A stretch of 64,000 bases of DNA, taken from contig NZ_CP088262.1 of the NCBI RefSeq assembly GCF_021117365.1, positions 4,280,501 to 4,344,500 on the forward strand, written 5' to 3'. The DNA is from Nocardioides sp. cx-173 (GTDB taxonomy: Bacteria; Actinomycetota; Actinomycetes; Propionibacteriales; Nocardioidaceae). Made by a program: the position numbers and the translations under genes. How positions within the stretch are numbered: position 1 is the stretch's first letter; every line of letters begins with the position of its first letter. Under the pieces are notes generated by a model. That model was not told where the DNA came from. It saw nothing but the letters and a program-made list of their open reading frames with translations, and made no database searches. Below are positions 17,537-25,705 of the stretch, one piece after another.

Positions 17537-18673
17537 TCATGACGCGTAGCCCAGCAGCTTGGCGGCGAGGTCGGCGAGCACCTCGGTGGCGCCGCCCCCG
17601 ATGGGCAGGAGCCGGGCGTCGCGGTAGTGCCGCTCCACCTCGGTGCCGTGCATGTAGCCGGTCCCGCCGAAGAGCTGGACCGCCTGGTCGCAGACGTAGG
17701 TCGCGGTGTCGCAGGCGGTCTGCTTGGCCAGGCAGGCCTCGGCGATGACGCTCTCCCCGGCCACGTGGCGGGCGGCGACGGCGTGCGTGTAGGCGCGCGC
17801 CACCTCGACCCGGCGGTGCATCTCGACGAGCTGGTGGCGCACGACCTGGCGCGAGACCAGCGGCTTGCCGAAGGTCTCGCGCTCCTGGCAGTAGGCATGG
17901 GCGAGCGCGAGCGAGCGGGCGGCGATGCCGTAGCCGTGGACCGCGAGCGCCATCCGCTCGACGACGAACTGCTCGGCGATGTACCAGAAGCCGGCGTTCT
18001 CCTCGCCGACCAGGTTGCCGACCGGGACCCGGACGTCGGCGAAGGACAGCTCGGCGGTGTCCGAGCAGTGCCAGCCCATCTTGGCCAGGGACCGGTCGAC
18101 GGTGAAGCCGGCCGTGTCCTTGTCGATCACCAGCAGGCTCACCCCACCGGCGCCCGGACCACCGGTGCGGACCGCGGTCGTCACGAAGTCGGCGCGCACG
18201 CCGCTGGTGATGAAGGTCTTGTCGCCGTTGACGACGTAGTGCTCGCCGTCGCGCACGGCGCTCGTGCGCAGGTTGCCGACGTCGGAGCCGCCGCCGGGCT
18301 CGGTGATCGCGAGCGAGCCGATCGTCTGCCCGGCCAGGGTCGGCCGCACGTAGCGGTCGACCAGCGCGGGCGAGCCGTGCGCGGCGATGTGGGGCAGCGC
18401 GATGCCGTTGGTGAACAGCCCGGCCATCAGGCCGCTCGACGCACCGGCGGCGAACATCGCCTCCTGGAGCGCGACCGTGTCGAGCAGGTCGCCGCCCTCG
18501 CCGCCCACCGACTCCGGGAAGGAGATGCCGAGGAGGCCCTGCGCGGCGGCGGCGCGGTGCAGCTCGCGCGGGATGGCGCCCGCGTCCTCCCACGCCTGGA
18601 GGTGCGGGGTGACCTCGCGGCGGGTGAACTCGGTGGCGACGTCGCGCAGCGCGTCGCGGTGCTCGCTGCTCAT
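17537..18673 (-). CDS. Acyl-CoA dehydrogenase (second of the operon)
   Basis: This is a 378-residue acyl-CoA dehydrogenase. Recognisable are LAITEPGGGSDVGNLRTSA (FAD and substrate binding), WHCSDTAELSFADVRVPVGNLVGEENAGF, and the C-terminal QLFGGTGYMHGTEVERHYRDARLLPIGGGATEVL. The IGGGATEV ending is found in long-chain and branched-chain members that take their catalytic Glu from another helix. AGGAGG precedes the ATG, which overlaps the stop of the DUF1446 gene (ATGA). In Pseudomonas acyclic-terpene loci a citronellyl-CoA dehydrogenase (AtuD) stands in a comparable place, so an isoprenoid acyl-CoA is a reasonable but unproven substrate. Confidence 0.9.
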   Translation of the reverse strand: MSSEHRDALRDVATEFTRREVTPHLQAWEDAGAIPRELHRAAAAQGLLGISFPESVGGEGGDLLDTVALQEAMFAAGASSGLMAGLFTNGIALPHIAAHGSPALVDRYVRPTLAGQTIGSLAITEPGGGSDVGNLRTSAVRDGEHYVVNGDKTFITSGVRADFVTTAVRTGGPGAGGVSLLVIDKDTAGFTVDRSLAKMGWHCSDTAELSFADVRVPVGNLVGEENAGFWYIAEQFVVERMALAVHGYGIAARSLALAHAYCQERETFGKPLVSRQVVRHQLVEMHRRVEVARAYTHAVAARHVAGESVIAEACLAKQTACDTATYVCDQAVQLFGGTGYMHGTEVERHYRDARLLPIGGGATEVLADLAAKLLGYAS

Positions 18674-20415
18674 GTCAGGTCCTCCTGGATGTGGACGAGG
18701 CGCGAGCGCACCCATTCGCCCAGGCCCTTGGCCTGGGGGTCGAAGCGGGTCGAGGCCGCGACCCCCTCGCCGAGCAGGCCGCGGATGAGCACGTTGACGG
18801 CGCCGAGGTGCGGGAGCAGGTACACCTCGACGTCGAGGTCTCGTGCCTCCGGGATCAGCTCGCGCACCTTGCGCGGGCTCATGAACTTGGCCAGCCAGGT
18901 GACGCGCTCGTCGTACTTGTCGGGGTCGTCGGGGCCGTCGGGGCCCTCGTGCGCGACCCACAGGCCGAGGTTGGCGTCGCCGCCCTTGTCGCCGGACCGG
19001 GCGTGGACGAAGGTCCCCAGCGGCACCCGCCGGGTGAGCGAGTCGGTCGGGGCGGGGTACGGCGAGGGCCGCAGACCGTCCTCGGCGTCGGCGCTGGAGA
19101 AGTCGGTGGGGTCCGCGACGACCTCGCGGCTCCCGTCGGCGTGCACGACCGTGTGGGTCACGGCCGAGCGGTCGACGTACTCGGCCCGATAGACGCCGTA
19201 CGGCGTGGGCGGTCCCGGCGGGGCGGTCATGGTGAACCCCGGGTAGGACGCCAGCGCGAGCTCGACCGCGGGGCCGGTGAACGCCTTTCCGACCGGGCCC
19301 GCCTCGGGGTCGAGGGCCGTGCACCGCAGCAGGCAGGACGCGCCCTCCTCGGTGTCCGCGTCGGGGCCCGGCAGGGCGGTGCGCGTCCAGCTGACGGTCG
19401 CCGCGGTGAGCGACGGCTCGAGCTGCTCGCGGACCCACGCGGCCTTGGCGTCGATGTCGAGGCCGGTGAGGACGAGCTCGAGGGTGTTGCGGAAGCCGCC
19501 GAGGGTGTTGACGCAGACCTTGAGCCGCTCGGGTGGCGCCTCGCCGGTCACGCCGGAGATCGCGACCCGGTCGGGGCCGGCCTGGGCCAGGCGCACCGAC
19601 GCGAGGTCGGTGACGACGTCGGGGTTGAGGTAGCGGGTGCTCTGGATCTCGTAGACCAGCTGGGCGGTGACGGTGTCGACGGTGACCGCGCCCCCGGTGC
19701 CGTCCTGCTTGGTGACCACGCACGAGCCGTCGGCGGCGATCTCGGCCAGCGGGAAGCCGAGCGGCCGCCCGGTGCGGGGCAGCGTCCGGAAGCCGGAGAA
19801 GTTGCCGCCCGTGGCCTGCGTGCCGCACTCGAGCACGTGGCCCGCGACGACGGCGCCGGCCAGCTCGTCGTACGACGTGGGCGTCCAGCCGAAGTGGGCG
19901 ACGGCGGGCCCGACCACGAGCGAGGCGTCGGTGACCCGGCCGGTGACGACGACGTCCGCGCCCTGGCGCAGCGCGGCGGCGATCCCGAAGCCGCCCAGGT
20001 AGGCGTTGGCCGTGAGCGCGCCGTCGAAGGACAGCGCGCGCAGGTCGTCACCCTCGACGTGGGCGACCTTGACGTCCAGCCCGAGGCCGGTCGCGACCTC
20101 GCGGACCTTGCCGGCCAGGCCGGCGGGGTTGAGCCCACCGGCGTTGCTGACGATCTTGACGCCCTTCTCGAGCGCGAGCCCGAGGCAGTCCTCGAGCTGA
20201 CGCACGAAGGTGCGCGCGTAGCCGAGCGAGGGGTCCTTCATCGTGTCGCGGCCGAGGATCAGCATGGTCAGCTCGGCGAGGTAGTCGCCCGTGAGGACGT
20301 CCAGGGCCTGCCCCTCGTGGGCTCCCTCCAGCATCTCGCGCATCGCCGCGAGCCGGTCGCCGTAGAAGCCGGAGCAGTTGCCGATGCGCAGCACGGCGCC
20401 GGTGGCGGCGCTCAT
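18670..20415 (-). CDS. AtuA-like DUF1446 family protein
   Basis: This 581-residue cytosolic protein starts with the family block RIGNCSGFYGDRLAAMREML, followed by LTGDYLAELTMLILGRD and KIVSNAGGLNPAGLA. The first ~450 residues are the DUF1446/AtuA domain. The last ~110 (VPLGTFVHARSGDKGGDANLGLWV onward) are the AtuA-like ferredoxin-fold domain often found fused to it. AtuA is required for acyclic terpene use in Pseudomonas, but its chemistry is unclear to me. Its presence with a carboxylase pair and two acyl-CoA dehydrogenases is the main reason to read this operon as terpene- or branched-chain-related. Confidence 0.88.
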   Translation of the reverse strand: MSAATGAVLRIGNCSGFYGDRLAAMREMLEGAHEGQALDVLTGDYLAELTMLILGRDTMKDPSLGYARTFVRQLEDCLGLALEKGVKIVSNAGGLNPAGLAGKVREVATGLGLDVKVAHVEGDDLRALSFDGALTANAYLGGFGIAAALRQGADVVVTGRVTDASLVVGPAVAHFGWTPTSYDELAGAVVAGHVLECGTQATGGNFSGFRTLPRTGRPLGFPLAEIAADGSCVVTKQDGTGGAVTVDTVTAQLVYEIQSTRYLNPDVVTDLASVRLAQAGPDRVAISGVTGEAPPERLKVCVNTLGGFRNTLELVLTGLDIDAKAAWVREQLEPSLTAATVSWTRTALPGPDADTEEGASCLLRCTALDPEAGPVGKAFTGPAVELALASYPGFTMTAPPGPPTPYGVYRAEYVDRSAVTHTVVHADGSREVVADPTDFSSADAEDGLRPSPYPAPTDSLTRRVPLGTFVHARSGDKGGDANLGLWVAHEGPDGPDDPDKYDERVTWLAKFMSPRKVRELIPEARDLDVEVYLLPHLGAVNVLIRGLLGEGVAASTRFDPQAKGLGEWVRSRLVHIQEDLT

Positions 20416-21224
20416 CGCGGCGCCCGCCCCTCGCCCGGAGGTCCCGCGAAGCACTGGGCGATCCCCAGCCACTGCTCGGCCTCGGCGCCCTCGGCCACCA
20501 GCGCGGTGTCGTCGCGGTGGACGCGCTGGGTCGCCAGCAGGCAGAAGTCGTACGCCGGCCCGCTCACCCGCTGCACGGCGTCGTCCGGCCCCCAGGCCCA
20601 GATCTCGCCGGACGGTGCGGTGAGCTCGACGCGGAAGTCCTCCGCAGGCGCCGGCAGGCCGTGGGTGGCGAACGCGAAGCCGCGGGTGCGCACGCCCAGG
20701 TGGGCGACGTGCCGGATCCGATCGGTGATTTCCGGCTCGACGCCGAGCGCCTCGTAGACGTCGAGCGCATGGGCCCAGGTCTCCATGAAGCGGGCGGTCG
20801 CCATCGAGGACGCAGACATCGGCGGCCCGAACCACGGCATCCGCTCGCCGTCGGGGAGGTCGCGCAGCGCCTCGGCGAGGGCCGTGCGCGCCTTGCCCCA
20901 GCGCGCCAGCAGGGCGGCCGGGCTCAGCCGGGCGACCTCGTGGGCCGACGCGTCGACGTACCCGGTCGGGTCCGCGATCGCCTCGAGCACGATCGCGTCC
21001 CAGGCCTCCTTGCGCGCCGGCCCCTCGACCGAGCGGGCGGCAGCCGTGGCGGTCTCGTCGGTCCAGAGCAGGTGCGCGACCTGGGTGGCGACACTCCAGC
21101 CGGCGGCCGGCGTGGGGGTGGCCCAGCCCCCGTCGGCTGAGTCGGCGAGGCCCGAGACGGCGCTCCAGAGCCGGTCGGTCTCGGCGTCCAGGTCGGCGAG
21201 CAGGTCCTCGAGCAGCTGGTTCAC
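20412..21224 (-). CDS. TIGR03084 family metal-binding protein
   Basis: This is a 270-residue protein of the DinB/mycothiol-dependent maleylpyruvate isomerase fold. Likely metal-binding histidines are in WSVATQVAHLLWTDE and RFMETWAHALDVYEALG. The C-terminal domain contains ELTAPSGEIWAWGPDDA and a CLLATQRVHRDDTAL block typical of TIGR03084. Many members sit beside acyl-CoA carboxylase genes in actinobacteria, as here, but the reaction is unknown; a mycothiol-dependent step is possible. GGAG lies before the GTG start, which overlaps the TetR stop (GTGA). I prefer this GTG to the longer frame, whose first residues are Pro/Arg-rich and unlike the family. Confidence 0.85.
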   Translation of the reverse strand: MNQLLEDLLADLDAETDRLWSAVSGLADSADGGWATPTPAAGWSVATQVAHLLWTDETATAAARSVEGPARKEAWDAIVLEAIADPTGYVDASAHEVARLSPAALLARWGKARTALAEALRDLPDGERMPWFGPPMSASSMATARFMETWAHALDVYEALGVEPEITDRIRHVAHLGVRTRGFAFATHGLPAPAEDFRVELTAPSGEIWAWGPDDAVQRVSGPAYDFCLLATQRVHRDDTALVAEGAEAEQWLGIAQCFAGPPGEGRAPR

Positions 21225-21835
21225 GGGGTCTCCTTCAGGGCGGCGTCGAGGGTCAGGGCCCACTGGTCGAGGATGCGGGCACGTCGGCGCGCGTCGTCGG
21301 TGATGGTGTCGGCGAGACCGAGGCCGCGGACCAGGTCGAGGGTCGCCTGGATGAGCTCGCGGGTCCCGGGCCGGGACTCGTCGGCGCCGAGCAGCTCCAC
21401 GGTGAGGCGGTGCACCTCGCGCCCGACCCGCTGCTCCAACGGGGCGACCGCGGCCATCAGCGTCTCGTCGGTGCGTGCCGCGACCCAGAGCTCCAGCGCG
21501 GCGGTGAACACCGGCGAGGTGAAGTGGTCGCCGAGCATCTCCAGCACCGCGCGGGTGCGGCGCTCGCCTTGCGGCAGGCGCGTGGCCGCGGCGGCGAGCT
21601 CTCGGCCGCGCACCTCGGTCAGGTGCTCGACCGCGGCGACGACGAGGTCGTTCTTGGTCGGGAAGTGGTGCAGCTGGGCGCCGCGACTCACCCCGGCCCG
21701 CTCGGAGACCAGCGTCGTGGTCGTGCCGCCGAAGCCGCGCTCGACCAGCACCTCCACCGTCGCCTGCAGTAACCGGGCCCGCATCGCCCGGCTTCGCTCC
21801 TCCTGGGAGACGCGGGTCGCGGGTCCGGTGGTCAC
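21221..21835 (-). CDS. TetR family regulator of the carboxylase operon
   Basis: This is a 204-residue one-component repressor. The N-terminal helix-turn-helix is TTLVSERAGVSRGAQLHHFPTKNDLVVAAVEHL, and the C-terminal part is a helical ligand-binding domain. It is the first gene of the operon and probably represses it, with an acyl-CoA or CoA-ester inducer, as for many TetR proteins beside acyl-CoA genes. I start at the GTG six bases after a CAGGCT box, because a TTGACT -35 lies 17 bases before that box and the whole promoter would be internal to any longer frame. Confidence 0.88.
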   Translation of the reverse strand: MTTGPATRVSQEERSRAMRARLLQATVEVLVERGFGGTTTTLVSERAGVSRGAQLHHFPTKNDLVVAAVEHLTEVRGRELAAAATRLPQGERRTRAVLEMLGDHFTSPVFTAALELWVAARTDETLMAAVAPLEQRVGREVHRLTVELLGADESRPGTRELIQATLDLVRGLGLADTITDDARRRARILDQWALTLDAALKETP

Positions 21836-21841
21836 AGGGCG

Positions 21842-21878
21842 AGCCTGCCGCCTCATGAACAAACAGTCAAGCCTGACT
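21842..21878 (-). promoter_or_regulatory. Leaderless promoter and candidate TetR operator
   Basis: On the minus strand TTGACT, a 17-base spacer and CAGGCT, then six bases to the GTG start of the TetR gene. The -35 box lies inside a perfect palindrome AGTCAAGCCTGACT (arms AGTCA/TGACT, four-base centre). Binding there would block the operon's own promoter. The surrounding AT-rich patch stands out in this GC-rich window. Confidence 0.5.
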
Positions 21879-21999
21879 TTTACTTTTTACTTACCAGCAC
21901 CGTTGATTTCGATGTAAAACGCAAGTGGCAGGAGAAGTGGGTACCGGAGTGGTTGCCCTGCGCCGCGCCCACCGGGGTCGGCCGCCCTGAGGAGGCCCC

Positions 22000-23379
22000 A
22001 TGAGGCGTACCCACCAGCTCGTCCCCCTGGCCGCAGCGGCCCTGCTGCTGACCGCGTGCGCGACCGGGTCGTCCGACGACGAGTCGGACGACGCGTCGTA
22101 CGACCGCGAGGCCGAGCTCAGCGGCGCGCTGACCGTGATGGGCTTCGGCGCCGTCGACGAGATCGCGAGCACCCGCCTGGACCGCGCCGAGGAGGCGCTG
22201 GGCGGCGACGTCGACGTGGAGCTGGTCGAGGGCGACCTGGACATCCAGCAGTTCCTGTCGTCGGTGGCCAGCGGCGAGCCGCCGGAGATCATCTATGCCG
22301 ACCGCAAGCAGATCGGCACCTTCGCCTCGCGGGGGGCGATCGTCCCGCTCACCGACTGCATCGACGGCGAGCAGGTCGACACCTCGGTCCTGCGGGAGTC
22401 CGCGCTGGACCAGGTCACCTTCGCCGACGAGATCTGGGCCGTGCCGGAGTTCAACCTGGTCCAGATCGTGCAGGCCAACGGCGACCTGCTGCGGCAGGAG
22501 GGGCTGACGCTCGACGACGTCAACGGCTCCGACTGGGACGCCGTGGCCGAGGCCAACCGCGCGCTGATGGGGCGCCAGGGCGGCGACCTCTCGGTGATCG
22601 GCTACGACACCAAGCTGCCGGAGTTCCTGCCGCTGTGGGCCAAGGCCAACGGCGCCGACCTGATCTCCGAGGACGGCCGCACCGCCCAACTCGACGACCC
22701 GGCGGTCGTGGAGGCGCTGGAGTTCGCGGTGTCGGTCTACGACGAGCAGGGCGGCTTCAGCGACGTCAAGGCGTTCCGCGACTCCGCCGACTTCTTCGGC
22801 GAGGGCAACCAGTTCGCCTCCGGGACGCTCGGAGCGATGCCGATGGAGCAGTGGTACGTCAGCGTCCTCAACGACGTCTCGCCCCAGGCCCCGGTCGTCT
22901 TCGACACCTTCCGTGACACCGACGGCGAGCCACTGGCCTTCGCCTCCGGCTCGGCGTGGGCGATCCCCAAGGGCAGCGCCAACCCCGAGGCTGCCTGCCG
23001 CTTCGCCCGGGTCATGACCGAGACCGAGAGCTGGGTGGCCGCCGCGCAGGAGCGCGTCCGCCTGCGCGGCGAGAAGGAGGGCGGCATCTTCACCGGGCTG
23101 CTGACCGCCAACGAGGAGGCCGACGAGCAGGTGCGCGCGATGGTCGAGCCCAGCGGCGAGGAGAAGTGGGACAGCGCCGTCACCGCGCAGTACGACGCCA
23201 ACGACCACACCTTCTCGCTGCCGGCGAACCCCGCCGGCGAGGAGTTCGAGACGGCCTGGGAGGACGCGGTCAACCGGGTGCTCAACGGCCAGCAGTCGCC
23301 CCAGGAGGCGATGGCCCAGGCCCAGGAGGAGGCGCAGAGCGCCCTCGACGCCGGCTGGGCCGAGTGGGAGGAGCGGTGA
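22000..23379 (+). CDS. ABC transporter sugar-binding lipoprotein
   Basis: This is a 459-residue extracytoplasmic solute-binding protein of family 1. The signal peptide ends in the lipobox LTAC with Cys20 as the lipid anchor. A Ser/Asp-rich linker follows, then a two-lobe binding fold with LADP-like segments EPPEIIYADRKQIG, FADEIWAVPEFNLVQIVQ and the C-terminal FASGSAWAIPKGSANPEAACRFARVM. Such proteins deliver mono- or oligosaccharides to MalFG-type permeases, which follow directly. GAGGAGG lies upstream of the ATG, and the stop overlaps the permease start (GTGA). The sugar cannot be told from sequence; the GH1 gene 28 kb away is not evidence of linkage. Confidence 0.9.
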   Translation: MRRTHQLVPLAAAALLLTACATGSSDDESDDASYDREAELSGALTVMGFGAVDEIASTRLDRAEEALGGDVDVELVEGDLDIQQFLSSVASGEPPEIIYADRKQIGTFASRGAIVPLTDCIDGEQVDTSVLRESALDQVTFADEIWAVPEFNLVQIVQANGDLLRQEGLTLDDVNGSDWDAVAEANRALMGRQGGDLSVIGYDTKLPEFLPLWAKANGADLISEDGRTAQLDDPAVVEALEFAVSVYDEQGGFSDVKAFRDSADFFGEGNQFASGTLGAMPMEQWYVSVLNDVSPQAPVVFDTFRDTDGEPLAFASGSAWAIPKGSANPEAACRFARVMTETESWVAAAQERVRLRGEKEGGIFTGLLTANEEADEQVRAMVEPSGEEKWDSAVTAQYDANDHTFSLPANPAGEEFETAWEDAVNRVLNGQQSPQEAMAQAQEEAQSALDAGWAEWEER

Positions 23380-24323
23380 GCACCGCTGCGCTCACCCCCT
23401 TCCGACGCACGCCCTCCTCCCGCGGTGGCGCCGAGCGCCGGGACCGGCGCGCGGCGCTGCTGTTCATCAGCCCCTGGATCGTCGGCTTCCTGCTCTTCAC
23501 CGCCTACCCGGTCCTCTACACCGGCTACCTCTCCCTGACCGACTACGACGTGATCAACGACCCCTCCTTCGTCGGGACCGCCAACTTCGAGGAGCTGCTG
23601 CAGGACCCCAAGGTCTCGCTGGCGTTGCGCAACACCTTCGTGTTCGTCCTGTTCAGCGTGCCGGCCCAGGCCGTCGTCTCCCTGGGGCTGGCCCTGCTGC
23701 TCAACGCGGCGGGGCGCGCCTCGGGCTTCTTCCGCACGGCGTTCTTCCTGCCCAAGATGACCCCGCCGGTGGCGATCGGGATCCTGCTGCTGCTGCTGTT
23801 CAACGGCCAGAGCGGACTCATCAACGAGGCGCTCGGGCTGGTCGGGATCGACGGTCCCTCGTGGACCACCGACCCGACCTGGGTCAAGCCGGGGCTGGCG
23901 ATGATGAGCCTCTGGACGGTCGGCGGCTCGGTCATCATCCTGCTGGCGGCCCTGCGCAACGTGCCGGAGGAGCTCTACGACGCCGCCCGCTGCGACGGCG
24001 CCGGCTGGTGGCGCCGCACCTGGCACGTGACCCTGCCGATGATCAGCGGGGCGCTCTTCTTCGTGGTCATCGTGGACACCATCGCCGGCTTCCAGTCCTT
24101 CACCGAGGCCTACACCGCCTTCTTCGGCAGCGGCAACACGACCTACGGCAACGACGCGGCGCTCTTCTACTCGATCTACCTCTTCCAGCAGGCCTTCGAG
24201 TTCCTGCACATGGGCTACGCCGCCGCCCTCGCGTGGGTGCTGTTCCTGATCATCATGGTCGTCACCTTCGTCCAGGTCCGGGTCAGCAAGCGACTGGTCT
24301 ACCTCGAGGGGGAGCAGCGATGA
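23376..24323 (+). CDS. ABC sugar permease, MalF/UgpA-like
   Basis: This 315-residue inner-membrane permease has six predicted spans. The first span is preceded by an Arg-rich cytoplasmic segment (ISPWIVGFLLFTAYPVLYTGYLSLTDYD). The cytoplasmic EAA loop, which contacts the ATPase, reads EELYDAARCDGAGWWRRTWHVTLPMI, with the conserved Asp, Gly and Pro present. It forms a heterodimer with the next gene's product. It is coupled to both neighbours by 4-base overlaps. No ATP-binding subunit follows, so the complex must borrow a shared MsmX/MsiK-type ATPase encoded elsewhere. Confidence 0.93.
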   Translation: MSTAALTPFRRTPSSRGGAERRDRRAALLFISPWIVGFLLFTAYPVLYTGYLSLTDYDVINDPSFVGTANFEELLQDPKVSLALRNTFVFVLFSVPAQAVVSLGLALLLNAAGRASGFFRTAFFLPKMTPPVAIGILLLLLFNGQSGLINEALGLVGIDGPSWTTDPTWVKPGLAMMSLWTVGGSVIILLAALRNVPEELYDAARCDGAGWWRRTWHVTLPMISGALFFVVIVDTIAGFQSFTEAYTAFFGSGNTTYGNDAALFYSIYLFQQAFEFLHMGYAAALAWVLFLIIMVVTFVQVRVSKRLVYLEGEQR

Positions 24324-25237
24324 CCGCCGTCGACACCCCCGCGCCGCGTACCGACCCCGTCGCGCCCCACGCCGCCGTCGCCCACGAGGAGCCCCCGCCC
24401 CGCCGCCGTCCCGGCAGCCGCCTCCAGCGGGCGCTGGTCACCGCCGCCCTGGTGCTGCTCACCGTCGTGTTCGTCTACCCCTTCGTGTGGCTGGTCAGCG
24501 CGTCGTTCAAGCCGCGCGGCGAGGTCTTCGACAACCGGCTCATCCCGCGGACCTTCACCCTCGACAACTACGTGGAGGTGTGGAACGAGCCGATCGGGCA
24601 GTGGCTGGTCAACACCGCCCTGGTGACCGTGCTCGCCACGGTGACCGTCACGCTCTCCAGCGCGCTGGTGGCCTGGGGCTTCAGCTACTTCCGCTTCCGC
24701 GGCCGGGGCGTGCTCTTCGGGGTCGTGCTGGCCACGATGATGCTGCCCGGCGCGGTGACGATGATCCCGACGTACCTGATCTGGGACGCGCTCGGCCAGG
24801 TCGGCACGCTCACCCCGCTGTGGGCCGGCAACCTGTTCGGCAGCGCCTTCTACATCTTCCTGCTGCGCCAGTTCTTCCTCGGGCTGCCACGCGACGTCTT
24901 CGAGGCGGCGACCCTGGACGGCGCCAACAACTGGCAGGTCTTCTGGCACATCGGGCTGCCGCTCACCAAGCCGGCGCTGGTCGTCGTGGCGCTGTTCGAG
25001 TTCCAGGCGGCGTGGACCGACCTGATGCGGCCGCTGATCTACCTGCGCGACACGGCGGACTTCACCGTGCCCCGCGGCCTGAAGTCGATGCTGGACCAGT
25101 TCGGCTTCGGCGGCGAGTGGCACTGGGAGATCGTCATCACGGCCAGCGTCATCGCCACGGTGCCGATGATCGTGCTGTTCTTCCTGGGTCAGCGGCACTT
25201 CGTGCGCGGCATCGCGACCACCGGCAACAAGGGCTGA
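24320..25237 (+). CDS. ABC sugar permease, MalG/UgpE-like
   Basis: This is a 305-residue six-span permease, partner of the preceding MalF-like protein. Its first ~35 residues are a Pro/Ala-rich cytoplasmic leader. The first span is AALVLLTVVFVYPFVWLVSASFK, and the EAA loop is PRDVFEAATLDGANNWQVFWHIGLPLTKPAL. The ATG overlaps the preceding stop (ATGA). It ends the transporter operon; the next gene is on the other strand only 21 bases away, with no obvious hairpin in between. Confidence 0.93.
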   Translation: MTAVDTPAPRTDPVAPHAAVAHEEPPPRRRPGSRLQRALVTAALVLLTVVFVYPFVWLVSASFKPRGEVFDNRLIPRTFTLDNYVEVWNEPIGQWLVNTALVTVLATVTVTLSSALVAWGFSYFRFRGRGVLFGVVLATMMLPGAVTMIPTYLIWDALGQVGTLTPLWAGNLFGSAFYIFLLRQFFLGLPRDVFEAATLDGANNWQVFWHIGLPLTKPALVVVALFEFQAAWTDLMRPLIYLRDTADFTVPRGLKSMLDQFGFGGEWHWEIVITASVIATVPMIVLFFLGQRHFVRGIATTGNKG

Positions 25238-25258
25238 GCCGTCCGGCGTCAGCCGGGG

Positions 25259-25603
25259 TCAGCGGGGCACCGCCACCACGGAGACCTGCACGTTGCCGGC
25301 GTCCGCGCTGCCGTTGCACACCAGGGAGACGTCGTGGGTGCCGGCGGCGACCGGCACGACCGCCCCCACCGGCACCATGCTGAAGTCCTCGTCGATGTCG
25401 TAGCTGTGCGTCGGGGCGGTGACCCCGTCCACGCGGAACTGGCACCACAGCGTGTCGGCGCCCGTCCCCTGCTGCTGGATGGAGAGCTGCCCGGTGGCGA
25501 TGATGGTCGCGGCCGGGGTGCGCAGCGCCCCGGTCCCGTTACCGGTCGAGAGCGAGCCCAACACGGTGGGGGCGGTGCCGGTGTGCGGACGACGTGGCTG
25601 CAT
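25259..25603 (-). CDS. Hypothetical protein, beta-rich with two cysteines
   Basis: This is a 114-residue protein I do not recognise. It is rich in Thr, Val, Gly and Ala. From residue 25 on it alternates as expected for a beta-sandwich (ATIIATGQLSIQQQGTG, VPVGAVVPVAAGTHDVSLVC). Two cysteines, in LWCQF and LVCNG, could form a disulfide, which suggests a secreted domain, yet no signal peptide is seen. The start may be a truncated remnant, or secretion may use another route. I chose the ATG with CGGAG upstream; a TTG nine codons earlier would extend it. Confidence 0.6.
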   Translation of the reverse strand: MQPRRPHTGTAPTVLGSLSTGNGTGALRTPAATIIATGQLSIQQQGTGADTLWCQFRVDGVTAPTHSYDIDEDFSMVPVGAVVPVAAGTHDVSLVCNGSADAGNVQVSVVAVPR

Positions 25604-25705
25604 GGGGGGCTCCGGGCGTCGAGGGGACAATCTCTCGATGATGCGCCTGGGGGCGCCCGGTGGCTACCCGCTCGGCCCCGCGGGGCGGTGCGGCAGACTC
25701 CCTGC

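Noticed and set aside
22000..25237. Linking the ABC importer to the neighbouring TetR gene or to the distant GH1 gene
   Set aside because: The TetR faces the carboxylase operon with its own operator, and GH1 lies 28 kb away. There is no shared regulatory element.
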